Below, in pieces: positions 29,301-38,459 of a stretch of 64,000 bases of DNA. The notes beneath the pieces are model-generated. The model saw only the letters and a program-made list of their open reading frames with translations. It was not told the origin of the DNA and did not search any database. The stretch lies in NCBI GenBank assembly GCA_963711635.1, contig CAVQEZ010000001.1, positions 1 through 64,000 on the forward strand, read 5' to 3'. Source of the stretch: CADEED01 sp963711635 (GTDB lineage Bacteria; Pseudomonadota; Gammaproteobacteria; Steroidobacterales; Steroidobacteraceae). The position numbers and the translations under genes are program-made. The stretch's first letter is position 1; each line of letters opens with the position of its first letter.

Positions 29301-32300
29301 GGCTGGCCGCGCCGGCCGTGGCCTGGCGAATCAGCCAGACGCCGCCGTCCGCCGCCAGGTCCGAGCTGTCGTCGGAGCAGCAGCGCGACCTGCGGCTGAT
29401 CGCCAGGCGCACCTGGCGCTACTTCGAGACCTTCGTCACGGCCGAGGACAACCACCTGCCGCCGGACAACTTCCAGGAAGACCCGCGCGGCGTGGTCGCG
29501 CACCGCACGTCGCCCACCAACATCGGGCTCTATCTACTGTCCATCGTCGCGGCGCGCGATTTCGGCTGGTGCGGCCTGCGCGATGCGCTGGACCGCATCG
29601 AGGCCACGCTCGGCACGCTGTCGCGCATGGATCGGCACCGCGGCCATCTCTACAACTGGTACGACACGCGCGACCTGCGCCCCCTGGAACCGCGCTACGT
29701 CTCCTCGGTGGACTCGGGCAATCTCGCGGCGCACCTGATGACGCTGGCCGGTGCCTTTCGCCAGTGGCAGGAGGATCCGCAGCCGCGCGCCGAGGCGGTG
29801 GTGGGACTGGCGGATTCGCTGGACCTGGCACGCGAAGCGCTGCGCGAGTTCCGCTTCGCGCCGGGACAACCCATCACGCGCGAGCTGGTCGAAACCGCCT
29901 TTGCCGATCTCGAAACGGCGCTGCGGCCGCGCGACGGCCTGCTCGATCCCACGCTCGACGACCTGGCCCAGGCCGCGGAGCGCGCCTCGACGCTGGTCGA
30001 CCTGGTGCGCACGCTGGCCACCGAGACTCACATCGAGCGCGACAGCGACCTGGTGTACTGGGTCGAAGCGACCCGCCGCACCATCGACAGCTGGCGCAGC
30101 GACCTTTTGGCGCGCGATCCGGCCGGCTTCATTGTCGAGCACCTCGAGGGCCTCGCCAACGACGCGCTGGAACTGGCGCGCGCCATGGAATTCGGGTTCC
30201 TGCTGGATACGCAGCGCAAGTTGCTCTCCATCGGCTATCGCGCCACCGACGGCTCGCTGGATCCGTCCTGCTACGACCTGCTCGCCTCCGAAGCGCGGCT
30301 CGCGAGTTTCGTCGCCATTGCCAAGGGCGATGTCCCGGCACGGCATTGGTTCCGGCTCGGGCGCACGGTCACGCCCATCGGCGCCGGTGCGGCGCTGGTG
30401 TCCTGGTCCGGGTCGATGTTCGAGTACCTGATGCCCGACCTGGTGCTGCGCGCGCCGGGTGGCAGCCTTCTGGCGCACACCAGCCGGCTGGTGGTCAAAC
30501 GCCAGATCGAGTACGGCGAGGAGCTGAACCTGCCCTGGGGCGTCTCCGAATCGGCGTACAACGCGCGTGATCTCGAGCTCACCTATCAATACTCCAACTT
30601 CGGCGTGCCGGGGTTGGGTCTCAAGCGCGGACTGTCCGAGAACAAGGTGGTCGCGCCCTACGCCACCGGACTCGCCGCCATGGTCGACGGCGAGGCGGCG
30701 CACGCCAACTACGCGGCGCTGGCGGCGATCGGTGCGCGCGGCCGGTACGGCTTCTACGAGGCCGTGGACTTCACGCCCAGCCGCCTGCCCGACGAAGCCT
30801 CGCGCGTGCTGGTGCGTGCCTACATGGCGCATCACCAGGGCATGAGCATCGTCGCGATCGCCAATGCCCTGCTCGATGCGCGCATGCGCGAACGCTTTCA
30901 TTCCGACGTCACCGTGCAGGCCACCGAGCTGCTGCTGCAGGAACGCACGCCGCGCGATGTCTCGGTCGCACATCCGCGCGCCGAGGAAGTGGGCACGGCC
31001 GCGCGCATCAGCGAGCTGCAGGTACCCGAGGTACGACGCCTGCGCAGCCCACACGATTCCGCGCCGCAGACCCACCTGCTCTCGAACGGCCGCTACTCGG
31101 TCATGGTCACGGCCGCGGGCTCGGGTTACAGCCGCTGGAACGACCTGGCGATCACGCGCTGGCGCGAAGACGCCACGCGCGACGACACCGGAAGTTTCTT
31201 CCTGCTGCGTGACATCGACGGCGGGCGAACCTGGTCGGCCGGCTACCAGCCCTGCGCCGTGCAGCCCACCATCTACGAAGTCAGCTTCACCGAGGATCGC
31301 GCCGAAATCATCCGTGGCGATGGCGACCTGGTGACCACGCTCGAAGTGCAGGTCTCCTCGGAAGACGATGCCGAAGTGCGGCGGCTGTCCATCAGCAATG
31401 CCTCGGCGCGCGCGCGCGAGATCGAAGTGACCTCGTACGCGGAACTGGTGCTCGGAGCCCAGGCCGCCGACGTGGCGCATCCGGCCTTCTCGAAGATGTT
31501 CGTGCGCACCGAGTTTGTCGAACGTCACGGAGTGCTGCTGGCGAATCGCCGGCGCCGCGCGCCCGACGAGCCGGAAATCTGGGCCTCGCATCACGCGGTG
31601 ATCCAGGGCAGCACGGCGGCGGCGCCCGAATTCGAGACCGATCGATTGCGTTTCATCGGGCGCGGCCGCGAGCTGCGCGCACCGCTGGCCATGCTGGAGG
31701 GCCGCTCGCTGTCGGGGTCCGTGGGCACGGTGCTCGACGCGGTGTTCGCGCTGCGTTACCGCGTCAAAGTTCCGGCCGGCGGCACGGTGCGCCTGGCGTT
31801 CTGGACCTGCGTGGCGGGCAGCCGCGCGCAGGTGCTCGAGCTGGCCGACAAACACCACGATTCCAATGCGCATACGCGCGCCGCCACGCTGGCCTGGACG
31901 CAGGCGCAGGTGCAACTGCGCCACCTGGGCATCGACGCCTCGCAGGCCAACCTGTTCCAGCAGTTCGCCGGACGCATCCTGTTCGCCGACGCCGCCGCAC
32001 GTTCGGCCGGCGACGCCATCCGACGTGGCGCGGCCGGCCCACAGGCGCTGTGGTCGCAGGGCATCTCGGGTGATCTGCCCATCGTGCTCATGCGCGTCGA
32101 GGAAAACGACGATCTGCCCGTGGCGCGGCAGCTGCTGCAGGCGCATGAGTACTGGGGCATCAAGCGGCTGTCGGTGGACCTGGTGTTCCTGAACGACCGC
32201 GGCGCGTCTTATATCCAGGACTTGCACACGGCGCTGGAGTCGATGGTGCGCACCGCGCAGGCCCGGCCGCGCATCGCCGGCGCGGACAGCCGCGGCAAGG

Positions 32301-34945
32301 TATTCGTGCTGCGCAGTGATCTGGTGACGGCCGAGACGCGTGCGCTGTTGCTGGCCGTGTCGCGCGTGGTGCTGTCGGGCCGGCGCGGCAGTCTCGCCGA
32401 TCAGCTCGAGCGCATGCAGCCGGTACCGACCGCTGCTCCGCGCGCCTCGCGCCGCGCAGCGAGCGCGCCCGCCCTGCCCGCCGCCGAGGTCGAGGGCGCG
32501 CGCGAGCTGGAATTCTTCAACGGGCTCGGTGGCTTCGCGGCCCAGGGCCGCGAGTACGTGGTCGCGGCCACCGGTGGCCAGACCACGCCGGCACCGTGGA
32601 TCAACGTGATCGCCAACCGCGGCTTCGGTTTCCACGTGTCCACCGATGGCGCGGGCTACACCTGGGCGCGCAACAGCCGCGACAACGCGCTGACTCCGTG
32701 GAGCAACGATCCGGTCAGCGATCGTCCCGGTGAGGCTATCTACCTGCGCGACGAAGAGAGCGGCGAGTTGTGGAGCCCCACGCCGGTACCCATCCGCCAC
32801 GAACAGGCGTATTACTCCTGCGCGCATGGCCTGGGATACAGCCGCTTCCAGCAGCGTTCCCATGGTGTCGCGCTGGAGCTGACGCTCCTGGTCGCGGCCG
32901 AGGATCCGGTCAGGATCGGCCGGCTGGTGGTACGCAACGAATCGCCGCGCGCGCGCAGTCTTTCGGTGAGCGCGTATGTCGAGTGGGTGCTGGCGCCCGC
33001 GCGCACGCTGAGCGCGCAGCACATCATCACCGACCACGATCCGGACAGCGGCGCTTTGCTGGCGCGCAATCCGTGGAATCACGCCTTTCCCGGGGTCGCC
33101 TTCCTGGATCTCGGCGGCCGCCAGTCCGAATGGACCTGCGATCGCCGCGAATTCCTCGGCCGGCACGGCACGCTGGAGGCCCCGGCGGCGTTGATCGCCG
33201 GCGGCGCACTGGCGGGCAAGGCCGGCCCGGCGCTCGACCCCTGCGCCGCGCTGCGCAGCCGCTTTGCGCTCGAGCCCGGTGAGAGCACCAGTTTCCTGAT
33301 CCTGTTAGGTGAGGCGGCCAGCGAAAGCGAAGTCCGCGCGCTGCTCGAAAAACACCGCGCCACGAATTTCGATGCGCTGCTCGAGAGCACGCGCGCGCAG
33401 TGGCATGAGCTCACGGACCACGTGCAGGTGAAGACTCCGGACCGCGCGCTCGACATCATGGTCAATGGCTGGCTGCTTTATCAGGCGCTGGCCTGCCGCA
33501 CCTGGGCTCGCTCGGCTTTCTACCAGGCCAGTGGCGCCTATGGCTTCCGCGACCAGTTGCAGGATGCGATGGCGTTGGCCGTCGCGCGCCCGCAGCTGTT
33601 GCGCGAGCAGATCCTGCGTGCCGCCGGGCGCCAGTTCCCCGAAGGCGACGTGCAGCATTGGTGGCTGCCGCACAGCGGCCAGGGCGTGCGCACACATATC
33701 TCCGATGATCGCGTATGGCTGTCCTTCGTCACCGCGCACTATGTGCAGCTCACCGGAGATCGCGCCATCCTCGACGTCGAAGTGCCGTTCATCGAAGGTC
33801 CCCCGCTGCCGCGCGAGCGTCACGATGCGTTCTTCGAACCGACTCCGAGCAGGGAGACGGCCACGTTGTTCGAACATTGCCGCCGCGGACTCGAGGGCGC
33901 GCTGTACATGGGCGAGCATGGCCTGCCGCTGATCGGTACCGGCGACTGGAACGACGGCATGAATCGCGTCGGCGAGCACGGGCGCGGCGAGAGCGTGTGG
34001 CTGGGCTGGTTCCTGCACGCCACGCTCATGAGCTTCGCACCACTGGCGCGCGAACGCAGCGACCTGGCGCTGGCCAGTGCCTGGCTGGGTCACGCGGCGC
34101 GGCTGCGCGCCGCGCTCGAGCAGCATGCCTGGGACGGCGAATGGTATCGGCGCGGCTTCTACGACGATGGCACGCCGCTGGGTTCGGCCGGCAACGATGA
34201 ATGCCGCATCGACGCCATCGCGCAATCCTGGAGTGTGATCTCGGGCGCGGCCAACCCGGCGCGCGCCGCGCGCGCCATGGAGTCGCTGGAGTCACAGCTG
34301 CTGAAACGCGATCCGGCGCTGGCGCTGCTGTTCACGCCGCCCTTTGAAAAATCGCAGCAGGAGCCGGGCTACGTGAAGGCCTACCCGCGCGGCATTCGCG
34401 AAAACGGCGGCCAATACACACATGCCGCGGTGTGGACGCTGATCGCACTGGCCATGCAGGGCAAGGCCGAGCGCGCCATGGAAGTTTTCTCGATGCTGAA
34501 TCCGGTGCGTCGCGCCACCACGCGCGCCGACGCGCAGCGTTACAAGGTCGAACCCTACGTGGTCGCCGCGGACGTGTATGGCGAGGCGCCACACGAAGGT
34601 CGCGGCGGCTGGACCTGGTACACGGGATCTGCCGGCTGGCTGTATCGCGCGGCGCTCGAATGGATCCTCGGTTTCCGTCTGCGCGAAAACCAGGTCACGC
34701 TCACGCCCTGCGTGCCCGCCGACTGGCCGGGATTTTCGATTCGATACCTGCATCGCGGCACGCCGTACCTGATCACGGTCGACCGGCAGGTGCCGGCGGG
34801 CGTCATGCAGATGACCATCGATGGACGCGTGCAGAAGCCGGGTCGAAATGTCATCGAGCTGCTGGCGGACGGCGCAGAACACAACGTGCACGTGACCTGG
34901 CTGGTGGCGGCGAGCAGCGAAGAGGTGGCCGCCTCCAACCTGTAG
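26336..34945 (+). CDS. ndvB: Cyclic beta-1,2-glucan synthase (NdvB/ChvB/Cgs type)
   Basis: An uninterrupted 2869-codon gene, almost exactly the size of the Brucella and rhizobial enzymes. The glycosyltransferase (GT84) part has DADTRVP near residue 635, DVYQDLLGEGSFAGKGIYD near 715 and RQHRWVRGDWQLLPW near 780. Membrane spans lie near residues 420-470 and 840-1000. It is followed by the glucoamylase-like region, two glycosyl-transferase-36 beta-sandwich regions and a C-terminal GH94 phosphorylase domain with TGDWNDGMNRVG near 2535. The enzyme initiates, elongates, cyclises and trims beta-1,2-glucan on its own protein; the product goes to the periplasm for osmoadaptation. The first start is TTG at 26336; GTG at 26408 is also possible. 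No glucan exporter gene (ndvA/chvA) is adjacent. Confidence 0.93.
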   Translation: MTFPTFTVGGCLHPYLRGLFERISVGSHWNNEHILREEIFSIERLEQHAQSLAAAQTVTRQPGFRRSLGSRLRNNEKVLLAAYRSIARAVDEGRAITPAAEWVLDNYHVVEEQIREIREDLPAGFYRQLPKLAEGPFAGFPRVFGIAWAFVAHTDSRFDPEFLRRFVGAYQAVAPLTIGELWAVAITLRIVLVENLRRVAQRIVTSRAARQEADLVADRLLGVGGQAGNANALAEWKSRSGKLTPAFAVQLVQRLRDQDPKFTTALIWLDRELRALGLDTDRVIQEEHQRQGASNVTVRNIITSMRLMSDVDWAEFFESVSLVDAKLNSSSDFAAMDFATRNLYRNAIEELGRGSQLSELEIARHVLSLAADSKKPRERDPGYYLIAEGRDALERAIGFRARLRDLPSRISFTVGAADYVAAIAFTSGLLLAVPLSLLQLSGVHGGMLWLLGLLGAFPAMEIAVALVNRAVTRGLGASRLPGLALREGVPEELRTLVAMPVLLNSPGAVDEHLHRLEIHYLASPDEQLHFALLSDWSDSNQERMPEDDALLDIAILGIARLNRKYGPAAGGERFLLLHRRRLWSESEQRWMGWERKRGKLEELNGLLRGATDTTYVTSTGKSPWVPAGVKYVLTLDADTRVPREAPRRLIGKMAHPLNRPRFDPKQGRVVDGYAILQPRVAFSLPVNFEASPFQRVFSGASGVDPYAAAVSDVYQDLLGEGSFAGKGIYDIDAFEAALAGRVPESSLLSHDLFEGIFARAGLASDVEVVEEFPARYDVASMRQHRWVRGDWQLLPWIFGRSDAGGEQHGRGSGRTPLIGVWKMLDNLRRSLGAPASVAALVAGWTLPFDAALAWTAFIILGQGIPTLLPLFAGILPRRSTVTLRSHLRALRNDFTLAMAQIALLTTMLAHQAWLMCDAIGRTLWRVFVTRRHMLEWIPADLLGGTRNTFPSFYARMFRGVLLALGVAVLTIVLSGGRLPHIALPFLMLWLAAPAVAWRISQTPPSAARSELSSEQQRDLRLIARRTWRYFETFVTAEDNHLPPDNFQEDPRGVVAHRTSPTNIGLYLLSIVAARDFGWCGLRDALDRIEATLGTLSRMDRHRGHLYNWYDTRDLRPLEPRYVSSVDSGNLAAHLMTLAGAFRQWQEDPQPRAEAVVGLADSLDLAREALREFRFAPGQPITRELVETAFADLETALRPRDGLLDPTLDDLAQAAERASTLVDLVRTLATETHIERDSDLVYWVEATRRTIDSWRSDLLARDPAGFIVEHLEGLANDALELARAMEFGFLLDTQRKLLSIGYRATDGSLDPSCYDLLASEARLASFVAIAKGDVPARHWFRLGRTVTPIGAGAALVSWSGSMFEYLMPDLVLRAPGGSLLAHTSRLVVKRQIEYGEELNLPWGVSESAYNARDLELTYQYSNFGVPGLGLKRGLSENKVVAPYATGLAAMVDGEAAHANYAALAAIGARGRYGFYEAVDFTPSRLPDEASRVLVRAYMAHHQGMSIVAIANALLDARMRERFHSDVTVQATELLLQERTPRDVSVAHPRAEEVGTAARISELQVPEVRRLRSPHDSAPQTHLLSNGRYSVMVTAAGSGYSRWNDLAITRWREDATRDDTGSFFLLRDIDGGRTWSAGYQPCAVQPTIYEVSFTEDRAEIIRGDGDLVTTLEVQVSSEDDAEVRRLSISNASARAREIEVTSYAELVLGAQAADVAHPAFSKMFVRTEFVERHGVLLANRRRRAPDEPEIWASHHAVIQGSTAAAPEFETDRLRFIGRGRELRAPLAMLEGRSLSGSVGTVLDAVFALRYRVKVPAGGTVRLAFWTCVAGSRAQVLELADKHHDSNAHTRAATLAWTQAQVQLRHLGIDASQANLFQQFAGRILFADAAARSAGDAIRRGAAGPQALWSQGISGDLPIVLMRVEENDDLPVARQLLQAHEYWGIKRLSVDLVFLNDRGASYIQDLHTALESMVRTAQARPRIAGADSRGKVFVLRSDLVTAETRALLLAVSRVVLSGRRGSLADQLERMQPVPTAAPRASRRAASAPALPAAEVEGARELEFFNGLGGFAAQGREYVVAATGGQTTPAPWINVIANRGFGFHVSTDGAGYTWARNSRDNALTPWSNDPVSDRPGEAIYLRDEESGELWSPTPVPIRHEQAYYSCAHGLGYSRFQQRSHGVALELTLLVAAEDPVRIGRLVVRNESPRARSLSVSAYVEWVLAPARTLSAQHIITDHDPDSGALLARNPWNHAFPGVAFLDLGGRQSEWTCDRREFLGRHGTLEAPAALIAGGALAGKAGPALDPCAALRSRFALEPGESTSFLILLGEAASESEVRALLEKHRATNFDALLESTRAQWHELTDHVQVKTPDRALDIMVNGWLLYQALACRTWARSAFYQASGAYGFRDQLQDAMALAVARPQLLREQILRAAGRQFPEGDVQHWWLPHSGQGVRTHISDDRVWLSFVTAHYVQLTGDRAILDVEVPFIEGPPLPRERHDAFFEPTPSRETATLFEHCRRGLEGALYMGEHGLPLIGTGDWNDGMNRVGEHGRGESVWLGWFLHATLMSFAPLARERSDLALASAWLGHAARLRAALEQHAWDGEWYRRGFYDDGTPLGSAGNDECRIDAIAQSWSVISGAANPARAARAMESLESQLLKRDPALALLFTPPFEKSQQEPGYVKAYPRGIRENGGQYTHAAVWTLIALAMQGKAERAMEVFSMLNPVRRATTRADAQRYKVEPYVVAADVYGEAPHEGRGGWTWYTGSAGWLYRAALEWILGFRLRENQVTLTPCVPADWPGFSIRYLHRGTPYLITVDRQVPAGVMQMTIDGRVQKPGRNVIELLADGAEHNVHVTWLVAASSEEVAASNL

Positions 34946-34971
34946 GACCATTCTGACGGCATAATGACGGC

Positions 34972-36618
34972 GTGATCGCCCTGCTCGAAGCCCGCCGCGC
35001 GGGCCTGCTCACGCGCGCGCAACTGCTGCCCAACGTCATCGCCGGCGTCGTCGTGGGCATCGTCGCCATGCCGCTGGCCATGGCCTTCGCCATCGCCTCC
35101 GGCGCGACCCCCGCGCAGGGCCTGTACACCGCAATCGTTGCCGGTCTCGCAACCAGCCTGTTAGGCGGCACACGCGTGCAGATCTCCGGACCTACCGGTG
35201 CGTTCATCGCCGTGCTGGCCGGCATCACCGCGCAATACGGCCTCGCCGGGCTGCAGGCGGCCACGTTGATGGCCGGCGTGATCCTGCTGATCCTGGGCGC
35301 GGCGCGACTCGGCGGCGTCATCCGTTTCATTCCGAGCCCGGTGATCGTCGGCTTCACGGCCGGCATTGCCGTGATCATCTGGGTGGGCCAGTGGAAAGAC
35401 TTCTTCGGCCTGCAGCCCGCCCCTTCGGGCCTCCACTTTCACGAAAAATTCCTGTCGTTGCTGCAGGCCTTCAGCCACCCCCACCTGGCGACTGCGCTCA
35501 TTGGAGCGGGCACGCTGCTGATCCTCGTGACCGGCAATCGCCTGCTCGGCAAGGTGCGCGGACTCGAGCGCCTGCCGGCGCCATTGCTGGCGATGCTCGT
35601 AGCCACCGCCGCCCAGGTGCTGGGACAGTTCGACGGCGTGGCCACCATTGGCAGTGCGTTCGGCGGAATTCCGCGCGAGTTGCCCGCATTCACCTGGCCG
35701 ACGCTGCCTCTCAATGGCTACCTGCATCTGGTGGGGCCGGCCTTCGCCATCGCGTTGTTAGGTGCCATCGAGTCGCTGCTCACCGCGGTGGTCGCCGATG
35801 GCATGACCGCCACGCGTCATGACTCGAACCAGGAGCTGGTGGGCCAGGGCCTGGCCAACATCCTGAGTCCTTTGTTTGGCGGCTTCGCGGCCACCGGCGC
35901 CATCGCGCGCACTGCCACCAATATCCGGAATGGGGCGACCAGCCCGGTGGCCGGCGTGGTGCACGCGCTGTTCCTCGTGCTGGTGATCCTGCTGATCGCA
36001 CCCTGGGCTGCGCATATTCCGCTGGCCGCGCTCGCGGCCATCCTGTTCTTCGTGGCGTGGAACATGGCCGACGCGCCCCATGTGCTGCGCGTGCTGCGCA
36101 CTTCGCCACGTGCCGATCGGCTGCTGCTGGTCGTGACCTTCGTGCTGACGGTGTTCGTCGACCTGGTGGTGGCCGTCAACGTGGGCGTGGTGCTGGCGGC
36201 CCTGCTGTTCATGCGGCGCATGGCCGAAACCGTGCGCATCGAACAGCAATCCTTCGTCGACGACAACGGTGAGGGAGTGGTCCTGCCGCACAACGTGCTG
36301 GTGTACCGCATCGAAGGACCGTTCTTCTTCGGCGCCGCGGAGAAACTCGAACGCACCCTCGAGCGCCTTCAGGTGGACATGTCGACACTGGTGCTGCGCC
36401 TGGGCCGCGTGCCTTTCATGGACGCGACCGGCCTGCACACATTGAGTGAAATCGTCGGGCGGCTGAAGAAACGTCACGTGCAAGTACTGCTGTGTGGAAT
36501 CCACCCCGCCCTGCGCGCGACGCTGGATGCCTCCGGCATCACCGCGCAGGTGGGCCCGAACAATCTATGTAACAACATGCGCGAAGTCGCCGACCGCATC
36601 AGTGGACCGACCGTGTAG
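34972..36618 (+). CDS. SulP family anion transporter with STAS domain
   Basis: 548 residues from a GTG start (26 bp after the glucan synthase stop). The N-terminal transport core shows VIAGVVVGIVAMPLAMAFAI, then GLYTAIVAGLATSLLGGTRVQISGPTG, the classic SulP/SLC26 signature, with about 10-12 membrane spans to residue 420. The C-terminal STAS domain (about 430-540) contains VLRLGRVPFMDATGLHTL. Substrates in this family are sulfate, bicarbonate, or C4-dicarboxylates; the sequence does not decide which. The short spacing suggests read-through from the glucan synthase gene. Confidence 0.9.
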   Translation: MIALLEARRAGLLTRAQLLPNVIAGVVVGIVAMPLAMAFAIASGATPAQGLYTAIVAGLATSLLGGTRVQISGPTGAFIAVLAGITAQYGLAGLQAATLMAGVILLILGAARLGGVIRFIPSPVIVGFTAGIAVIIWVGQWKDFFGLQPAPSGLHFHEKFLSLLQAFSHPHLATALIGAGTLLILVTGNRLLGKVRGLERLPAPLLAMLVATAAQVLGQFDGVATIGSAFGGIPRELPAFTWPTLPLNGYLHLVGPAFAIALLGAIESLLTAVVADGMTATRHDSNQELVGQGLANILSPLFGGFAATGAIARTATNIRNGATSPVAGVVHALFLVLVILLIAPWAAHIPLAALAAILFFVAWNMADAPHVLRVLRTSPRADRLLLVVTFVLTVFVDLVVAVNVGVVLAALLFMRRMAETVRIEQQSFVDDNGEGVVLPHNVLVYRIEGPFFFGAAEKLERTLERLQVDMSTLVLRLGRVPFMDATGLHTLSEIVGRLKKRHVQVLLCGIHPALRATLDASGITAQVGPNNLCNNMREVADRISGPTV

Positions 36619-36668
36619 GACTTGTCTGGCTTGTGCGGCACTGCGGAAGTCCCTTTACTGCGGGCTGC

Positions 36669-38450
36669 ATGACCGCCGACAACGACTCCCTAAGAACCGC
36701 GGCCGGGCAAGAAGCCTCGAGTGATCTACGAGCCACGCTCGAACGCATGCGTGCCGAGCACGCGCAGGCACAGGCGGACTTGCGCGAAGAATCGCGTCTG
36801 CTGGAAATCCTCAACCAGACCGGACAATCCATCGCCTCGCAGCTCGACATCGAAAAGCTGCTGCAGACCGTTACCGACGCCGCCACTTCGCTCACCGGCG
36901 CACGCTTCGGCGCATTTTTCTACAACCGCGTCAACGAGCAGGGCGAGGACTATCTTCTCTACACCCTCTCGGGCGCGCCGCGCGAAGCCTTCGAAAAATT
37001 CGGCCATCCACGCGCCACGGCGGTGTTCGCGCCGACTTTCCGCGGCGAGGCCACGGTGCGCAGCGACGACATCACCAGGGATCCGCGTTACGGCACCATG
37101 GCTCCACACCACGGCATGCCGCCCGGACATCTGCCGGTGCGCAGCTATCTCGCGGTGTCGGTGAAATCGCGCCTGGGCGAAGTCTTCGGCGGCCTGTTCC
37201 TCGGGCATCCGGAATCCGGCCGCTTCAACGAGCGCACCGAGAGACTCATCGAAGGCGTCGCCGCGCAGGCAGCCATCGCCATCGACAATGCGCGCATGTA
37301 CGAGGCGGCGCAGGCGCAGATCGCCAATCGCCAGCGCGCCGAGGCCTCGCTGCGCGATACGGACCGGCGCAAGGACGAGTTTCTCGCCACCCTGGCGCAC
37401 GAACTGCGCAATCCGCTGGCACCCATCCGGCAGGCGGTGACCATCTCGCGCAATCCGGCGGCCACTGAAGCGCAGAAGTCCTGGAGTCACGAGGTCATCA
37501 CGCGGCAGGTACAGCACATGTCGCTGCTGCTCGACGACCTGCTCGACATCTCGCGCATCACGCGCGGCACGCTCGAATTGCGCCGCGCGCACACGCAGCT
37601 CACGAATGTCATCGAGTCGGCGGTGGAGACGGCGCGTCCCGCCATCGACGCCAAGCGCCACTCGCTCGCCGTCCACCTGCCGCAGGTGCCCGTGCTGCTG
37701 GACGTGGACGCGCTGCGGCTCTCGCAGGTGCTCTCGAACCTGCTGACCAACGCCGCCAAGTACACCGACCCCGAAGGCCACATCCGCATCGAGAGCGAAT
37801 TGGTGGGCGGCGAGGTTCTGATGCGCGTCATCGACGATGGCATCGGCATCGCGGCCGAGGCGCTGCCTCGAATCTTCACGATGTTCTCGCAGGTGCGCTC
37901 GGTGCAGGATCGCTCGGATGGCGGATTGGGTATCGGCCTGGCGTTGTCGCGCGGCCTGATCGAACTACACGGCGGGCGGCTCGAGGCGCACAGCGCCGGA
38001 CTCGGGCATGGCAGCGAATTCGTCGTGCGCATGCCGGCCAGCGTGCACGTGCAGCCGGTGCCGAGCGCGCCGAGCCTCGCTGCCGAAGCGCCGTTGCGGC
38101 GGCGGCGCGTGCTGGTGGCCGACGACAACGTCGACGCGGGCGAGAGCCTCGCCATGTTGCTGCGCCTCGACGGGCACGAAGTGGAGCTCGCCACCAATGG
38201 GCCGCAGGCCGTGGAGCTGTTCGAGCGCATGAAGCCGGAAATCGCCATCCTCGATATCGGCATGCCCGGGCTCAATGGCTACGAAGTCGCGATGCGCATC
38301 CGGCAGAAAGCGCAGAACGGGGTCACGCTGATCGCCGTCACCGGATGGGGGCAGGAAGCCGACAAGGCGCGCGCCGCCGCCTCGGGCTTCGATCATCACT
38401 TCACGAAGCCCGTCGAGCCGGCGGCGCTCAGCGCCCTCGTCGGCCGCTGA
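36669..38450 (+). CDS. Hybrid sensor histidine kinase: GAF, HisKA, HATPase, receiver
   Basis: 593 residues from the ATG at 36669 (a GTG at 36633 would add 12). Domains in order: a short coiled coil; a GAF domain (about 40-200; SLTGARFGAFFYNRV and GEVFGGLFLGHPESG); HisKA with phospho-acceptor HELRNPLAPIRQAV near residue 243; an HATPase with LTNAAKYTDPEG, DDGIGI and GGLGIGLALSRGLIELHGG; and a C-terminal receiver domain with DDN and phospho-acceptor Asp in ILDIGMPGLNGYE near residue 530. There is no membrane span, so it senses a cytosolic cue. No cognate regulator gene is next to it. The next gene is convergent. Confidence 0.93.
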   Translation: MTADNDSLRTAAGQEASSDLRATLERMRAEHAQAQADLREESRLLEILNQTGQSIASQLDIEKLLQTVTDAATSLTGARFGAFFYNRVNEQGEDYLLYTLSGAPREAFEKFGHPRATAVFAPTFRGEATVRSDDITRDPRYGTMAPHHGMPPGHLPVRSYLAVSVKSRLGEVFGGLFLGHPESGRFNERTERLIEGVAAQAAIAIDNARMYEAAQAQIANRQRAEASLRDTDRRKDEFLATLAHELRNPLAPIRQAVTISRNPAATEAQKSWSHEVITRQVQHMSLLLDDLLDISRITRGTLELRRAHTQLTNVIESAVETARPAIDAKRHSLAVHLPQVPVLLDVDALRLSQVLSNLLTNAAKYTDPEGHIRIESELVGGEVLMRVIDDGIGIAAEALPRIFTMFSQVRSVQDRSDGGLGIGLALSRGLIELHGGRLEAHSAGLGHGSEFVVRMPASVHVQPVPSAPSLAAEAPLRRRRVLVADDNVDAGESLAMLLRLDGHEVELATNGPQAVELFERMKPEIAILDIGMPGLNGYEVAMRIRQKAQNGVTLIAVTGWGQEADKARAAASGFDHHFTKPVEPAALSALVGR

Positions 38451-38459
38451 TCGCCGCCG

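Noticed and set aside
29534..33166. Long minus-strand open frame (1210 codons) inside the glucan synthase region
   Set aside because: It is antisense to an intact gene with clear family motifs, is rich in Arg, Gln and His, and has no recognisable domain; in GC-rich DNA such mirror frames are expected.
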